Shown one piece after another: positions 3,410 through 6,268 of a DNA stretch of 6,268 bases. The stretch covers positions 1 through 6,268 of the forward strand of contig CALACZ010000201.1 in assembly GCA_937890735.1 (NCBI GenBank). The letters run 5' to 3'. This stretch comes from an uncultured Bacillota bacterium (GTDB taxonomy: Bacteria; Bacillota; Clostridia; Oscillospirales; Oscillospiraceae). Position 1 is the first letter of the stretch, and the number at the start of each line of letters is the position of its first letter. The notes beneath the pieces are model-generated. The model was not told the DNA's origin, ran no database searches, and saw only the letters and a list, made by a program, of their open reading frames with translations. The translations under genes were made by a program, and so were the position numbers.

Positions 3410-6232
3410 TTACAGCAGACGCTTGAGATACTGCCCCGTATAGCTCGCCGGGCACGCGGCGACCTGCTCGGGCGTGCCGGCGCACACCAGCGTGCCGCCG
3501 CCCGCGCCGCCCTCCGGTCCGAGGTCGATGACGTGATCGGCGACCTTGATGACGTCCAGATTGTGCTCAATGACGAGCACGGTGTTGCCACTGTCCACCA
3601 GCAATTGCAGCACGTCGATGAGCCGGTGCACGTCCGCGATGTGCAGACCCGTGGTCGGCTCGTCGAGAATATAGATGGTGCGCCCGGTGGCGCGGCGGGA
3701 GAGCTCGGTGGCGAGCTTGACGCGCTGCGCCTCGCCGCCGGAGAGCGTCGTGGAGCTCTGCCCCAGCTTGATGTAGCCCAGCCCCACATCCACAAGCGTC
3801 TGGATTTTCTGGCGAATTTTCGGCAGATTTTCAAAGAAGCCGAGCGCCTCCTCGGCGGTCATGTCCAGCACGTCCGCGATGCTCTTGCCCTTGTAGAGCA
3901 CGTCCAGCGTCTCGCGGTTGTAGCGCTTGCCGCCGCAGACCTCGCAGGGGACGTACACGTCAGACAGGAAGTGCATCTCGATCTTGACCAGACCGTCGCC
4001 GCAGCACGCCTCGCACCGACCACCCTTGACGTTGAACGAGAACCGCCCCGGACCGTAGCCCCGCGCGCGCGCATCGGCGGTGGAGGCGAACAGGTCACGG
4101 ATGTCGTTGAACACGCCGGTATAGGTGGCGGGGTTGGAGCGCGCCGTTCTGCCGATGGGGCTCTGGTCGATGCCCACGACCTTGTCGAGCGCGTCCAGCC
4201 CCTCAATGGCGTCGAATTTCCCGGGGCGCACGCGCGCGCGATTGAGCGCGGCGGCGAGCTTTTTGTAGAGGATTTCGTTGACTAAACTGGATTTCCCCGA
4301 CCCGGACACGCCCGTGACGCAGGTGAACGTGCCGAGCGGGATGGATACGTCGATGTGGCGCAGGTTATTTTCCGCCGCGCCGCGCACGGTGAGGAATTTG
4401 CCGTTGCCTGCGCGGCGCTGCGCCGGGACGGGGATCTTTTTTGCGCCGGAGAGGTACTGCCCCGTAATAGACCGCGGGCACGCCATAATATCCTGCACGC
4501 TGCCCGCGGCGACGACCTCGCCGCCGTGTACGCCTGCGCCCGGACCGATGTCCACGATGAAATCGGCGGCGCGCATGGTGTCCTCGTCGTGCTCGACCAC
4601 GAGCACGGAGTTGCCGAGATCGCGCAGCTGCCGGAGCGTGCCGAGCAGCTTGTCGTTATCGCGCTGGTGCAGCCCGATGGACGGCTCGTCCAGAATGTAG
4701 AGAACGCCCATCAGGCTCGAGCCGATCTGCGTCGCCAGCCGGATGCGCTGGCTCTCGCCGCCGGAGAGCGTCGCCGCCGCGCGCGAGAGCGTGAGGTAGC
4801 TCAGCCCCACCGCCTGCAAAAAGCCGAGACGCGAACGCAGCTCGCGCAGGATCTGCGACGCGATGACCGCCGCCGCGCCCTCCAGCTTCAGCTCGTTCAC
4901 GAACCGCAGCGCGTCGGAGATGGGCAGCGCGCAGAAGTCCATAATGCCCATGCCGCCCACCGTGACCGCCAGCGCCAGCTCGCCCAGCCGCCTGCCGCGG
5001 CACTTGGGGCACGGACGCGCGGACATACACTCCTCCAGCTCCTTCTGCATCGCCTCGGACTGCGTTTCACTGAAGCGGCGGCTGATGTTGTTGAGCACGC
5101 CCTCAAACGGACGCTCCAGCGTGCCGCGCCCGTTCGCGCGCTCGTAGTAGATGGTCAGCTTCTCCGTGCCCGTGCCGTAGAGGATGGCGTCCTTCGCCGC
5201 CTGTGGCAGGGACGCATACGGCTCGGTGAGCGAAAAGTGGTATTTTTTCGCCAGCGCGTCAAAATACATCCGCGCGATGGAGTCGTCGCGGACATTATTA
5301 TAGCCCGACGCCTGGATCGCGCCCTGCAAAATGGACTTGGACGGGTCGGGGATGATGAGCTCGGGGTCAGCCTCCAGCCGCGTGCCGAGACCTGTGCAGA
5401 CCGGGCACGCGCCGAAGGGGTTATTGAACGAGAACATCCGGGGACTCAGCTCCGGCATACTCACGCCGCAGTCCTCGCAGGCGTAGTTCTGCGAAAACGA
5501 CAGCTCGCGGTCCTCATTCACGAGGTCGATGGAGACAAGACCATTTGACAGCGCCAGCGCCGTTTCGACGGAGTCCGTCAGGCGGCGGGCAAGGTCGGGC
5601 TTCATGACCAGCCGGTCTACGATCACGTCGATGTGGTGCTTTTTGCTTTTGTCGAGCTGGATGGTCTCGGTGAGGTCATAGAGGCTGCCGTCCACGCGCA
5701 CGCGGGAATAGCCGCTGCGCCGCGCGTCCTCAAAGACCTTGGCGTGCTCGCCCTTTTTGCCGCGCACCACGGGCGCGAGCACCTGAAAGCGCGTTTTTTC
5801 GGGCAGCTGCATGATCTGATCGACGATCTGATCGACGCTCTGCCGCTGGATGGGCTTGCCGCACTTGGGGCAGTGCGGGATGCCGACGCGCGCCCAGAGT
5901 AGGCGCAGGTAGTCGTAAATTTCCGTGACCGTGCCGACGGTGGAGCGGGGGTTTTTGCTCGTCGTTTTCTGGTCGATGGAGATGGCGGGCGAGAGCCCGT
6001 CGATGGCGTCCACGTCGGGCTTGTCCATCTGCCCGAGGAACATCCGCGCGTAGCTCGACAGCGACTCCACATACCGCCGCTGCCCCTCGGCGTAGATCGT
6101 GTCAAACGCCAAAGACGATTTGCCCGACCCCGAAAGCCCCGTGAGCACCACGAGCTTGTCCCGCGGGATCTCGAGCGAGATGTTTTTCAGATTATTAACG
6201 CGCGCGCCCTGAATGCGGATCGTTTCCTGCAT
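3410..6232 (-). CDS. uvrA: Excinuclease ABC subunit A (UvrA)
   Basis: UvrA is the dimeric ABC-type ATPase that scans DNA for lesions and loads UvrB. The 940 residues are full length, with two ABC modules. Module one has Walker A GLSGSGKSS at 32-40, signature LSGGES at 489-494, Walker B ILDEP at 513-517 and H-loop H548. Module two has Walker A GVSGSGKSS at 641-649, signature LSGGEA at 830-835, Walker B ILDEP at 855-859 and H-loop H890. Cysteine pairs for three zinc modules are present: CPKC (121-124) with CPKC (408-411), CEDC (252-255) with CPVC (276-279), and CEAC (740-743) with CEVC (763-766). The UvrB-binding and insertion domains occupy roughly 130-400. The ATG at 6232 is chosen because AAAGGTGG ends 8 bases upstream; an in-frame GTG at 6244 falls inside that binding site. 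An extra cysteine (C744) follows the last zinc pair. Confidence 0.98.
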   Translation of the reverse strand: MQETIRIQGARVNNLKNISLEIPRDKLVVLTGLSGSGKSSLAFDTIYAEGQRRYVESLSSYARMFLGQMDKPDVDAIDGLSPAISIDQKTTSKNPRSTVGTVTEIYDYLRLLWARVGIPHCPKCGKPIQRQSVDQIVDQIMQLPEKTRFQVLAPVVRGKKGEHAKVFEDARRSGYSRVRVDGSLYDLTETIQLDKSKKHHIDVIVDRLVMKPDLARRLTDSVETALALSNGLVSIDLVNEDRELSFSQNYACEDCGVSMPELSPRMFSFNNPFGACPVCTGLGTRLEADPELIIPDPSKSILQGAIQASGYNNVRDDSIARMYFDALAKKYHFSLTEPYASLPQAAKDAILYGTGTEKLTIYYERANGRGTLERPFEGVLNNISRRFSETQSEAMQKELEECMSARPCPKCRGRRLGELALAVTVGGMGIMDFCALPISDALRFVNELKLEGAAAVIASQILRELRSRLGFLQAVGLSYLTLSRAAATLSGGESQRIRLATQIGSSLMGVLYILDEPSIGLHQRDNDKLLGTLRQLRDLGNSVLVVEHDEDTMRAADFIVDIGPGAGVHGGEVVAAGSVQDIMACPRSITGQYLSGAKKIPVPAQRRAGNGKFLTVRGAAENNLRHIDVSIPLGTFTCVTGVSGSGKSSLVNEILYKKLAAALNRARVRPGKFDAIEGLDALDKVVGIDQSPIGRTARSNPATYTGVFNDIRDLFASTADARARGYGPGRFSFNVKGGRCEACCGDGLVKIEMHFLSDVYVPCEVCGGKRYNRETLDVLYKGKSIADVLDMTAEEALGFFENLPKIRQKIQTLVDVGLGYIKLGQSSTTLSGGEAQRVKLATELSRRATGRTIYILDEPTTGLHIADVHRLIDVLQLLVDSGNTVLVIEHNLDVIKVADHVIDLGPEGGAGGGTLVCAGTPEQVAACPASYTGQYLKRLL

Positions 6233-6268
6233 AGTAAATACCACCTTTGTGGGAAGATTTTGAGATGT
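6233..6268 (-). promoter_or_regulatory. uvrA leader fragment with ribosome binding site
   Basis: Only 36 bases upstream of uvrA are visible. They contain the Shine-Dalgarno-like AAAGGTGG ending 8 bases before the ATG. No -10/-35 pair or LexA-type operator can be recognised in so short a stretch, so the promoter lies further upstream or uvrA continues an operon from outside the window. Confidence 0.6.

Noticed and set aside
2418..3443. A 341-codon plus-strand frame spanning the repeats and radC
   Set aside because: Its first part is translated repeat sequence and the rest is antisense to radC, whose JAMM motif is intact on the other strand.
3390..3485. Longer RadC starting near 3485
   Set aside because: It would overlap the uvrA C-terminus by about 75 bases, lacks family similarity, and ignores the AGGAGG site just upstream of 3389.
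4355..5548. A 397-codon open frame on the plus strand opposite uvrA
   Set aside because: It is a shadow of uvrA codon bias: rich in Arg, Ala, Leu and His, with no family motifs and no supporting ribosome binding site noticed.

Overview
The window carries a nucleotide excision repair cluster read entirely from the minus strand: uvrA (6232 to 3410), then radC (3389 to 2685), then uvrB (2169 to 199), followed by a terminator and the first 14 codons of a small unidentified gene that leaves the window at base 1. Base composition is GC-rich. The proteins are Firmicutes-like and every start has a strong AGGAGG-type ribosome binding site. The intergenic hairpin repeats have a look I associate with high-GC gut Clostridia (Oscillospirales/Oscillospiraceae). 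That placement is an inference, not a proof.

Layout from right to left, in transcription order. Bases 6233-6268 are a short uvrA leader with its ribosome binding site. uvrA codes for a full-length 940-residue damage-recognition ATPase. Its stop is only 20 bases from the radC start, so the two are almost certainly co-transcribed. radC codes for a 234-residue JAMM-domain protein with all metal-site residues in place. Bases 2170-2684 are a 515-base gap with no credible gene. It holds four copies of a hairpin repeat unit of about 55 bases, two on each strand and facing each other, plus an AT-richer centre and the upstream region of uvrB. uvrB codes for a complete 656-residue helicase-like damage-verification protein. 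A near-perfect terminator starts 4 bases after its stop.

UvrA and UvrB form the damage-search complex: UvrA finds and loads, UvrB verifies and prepares the site for UvrC, which is not in the window. RadC is placed with them, although its biochemical role is unsettled. No LexA-type operator is visible in the parts that can be inspected.

Two parts go beyond routine annotation. One is the repeat cluster, where two different hairpins (stem bodies CGGAC and TCGATG) sit on one shared scaffold, in two inverted modules with conserved linkers. The other is the left edge, where a good sigma-A promoter drives a leader of about 75 bases that can fold to hide the ribosome binding site and start codon of a small hydrophobic ORF. 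That arrangement suggests post-transcriptional control. I cannot show that either is new to science from the sequence alone.
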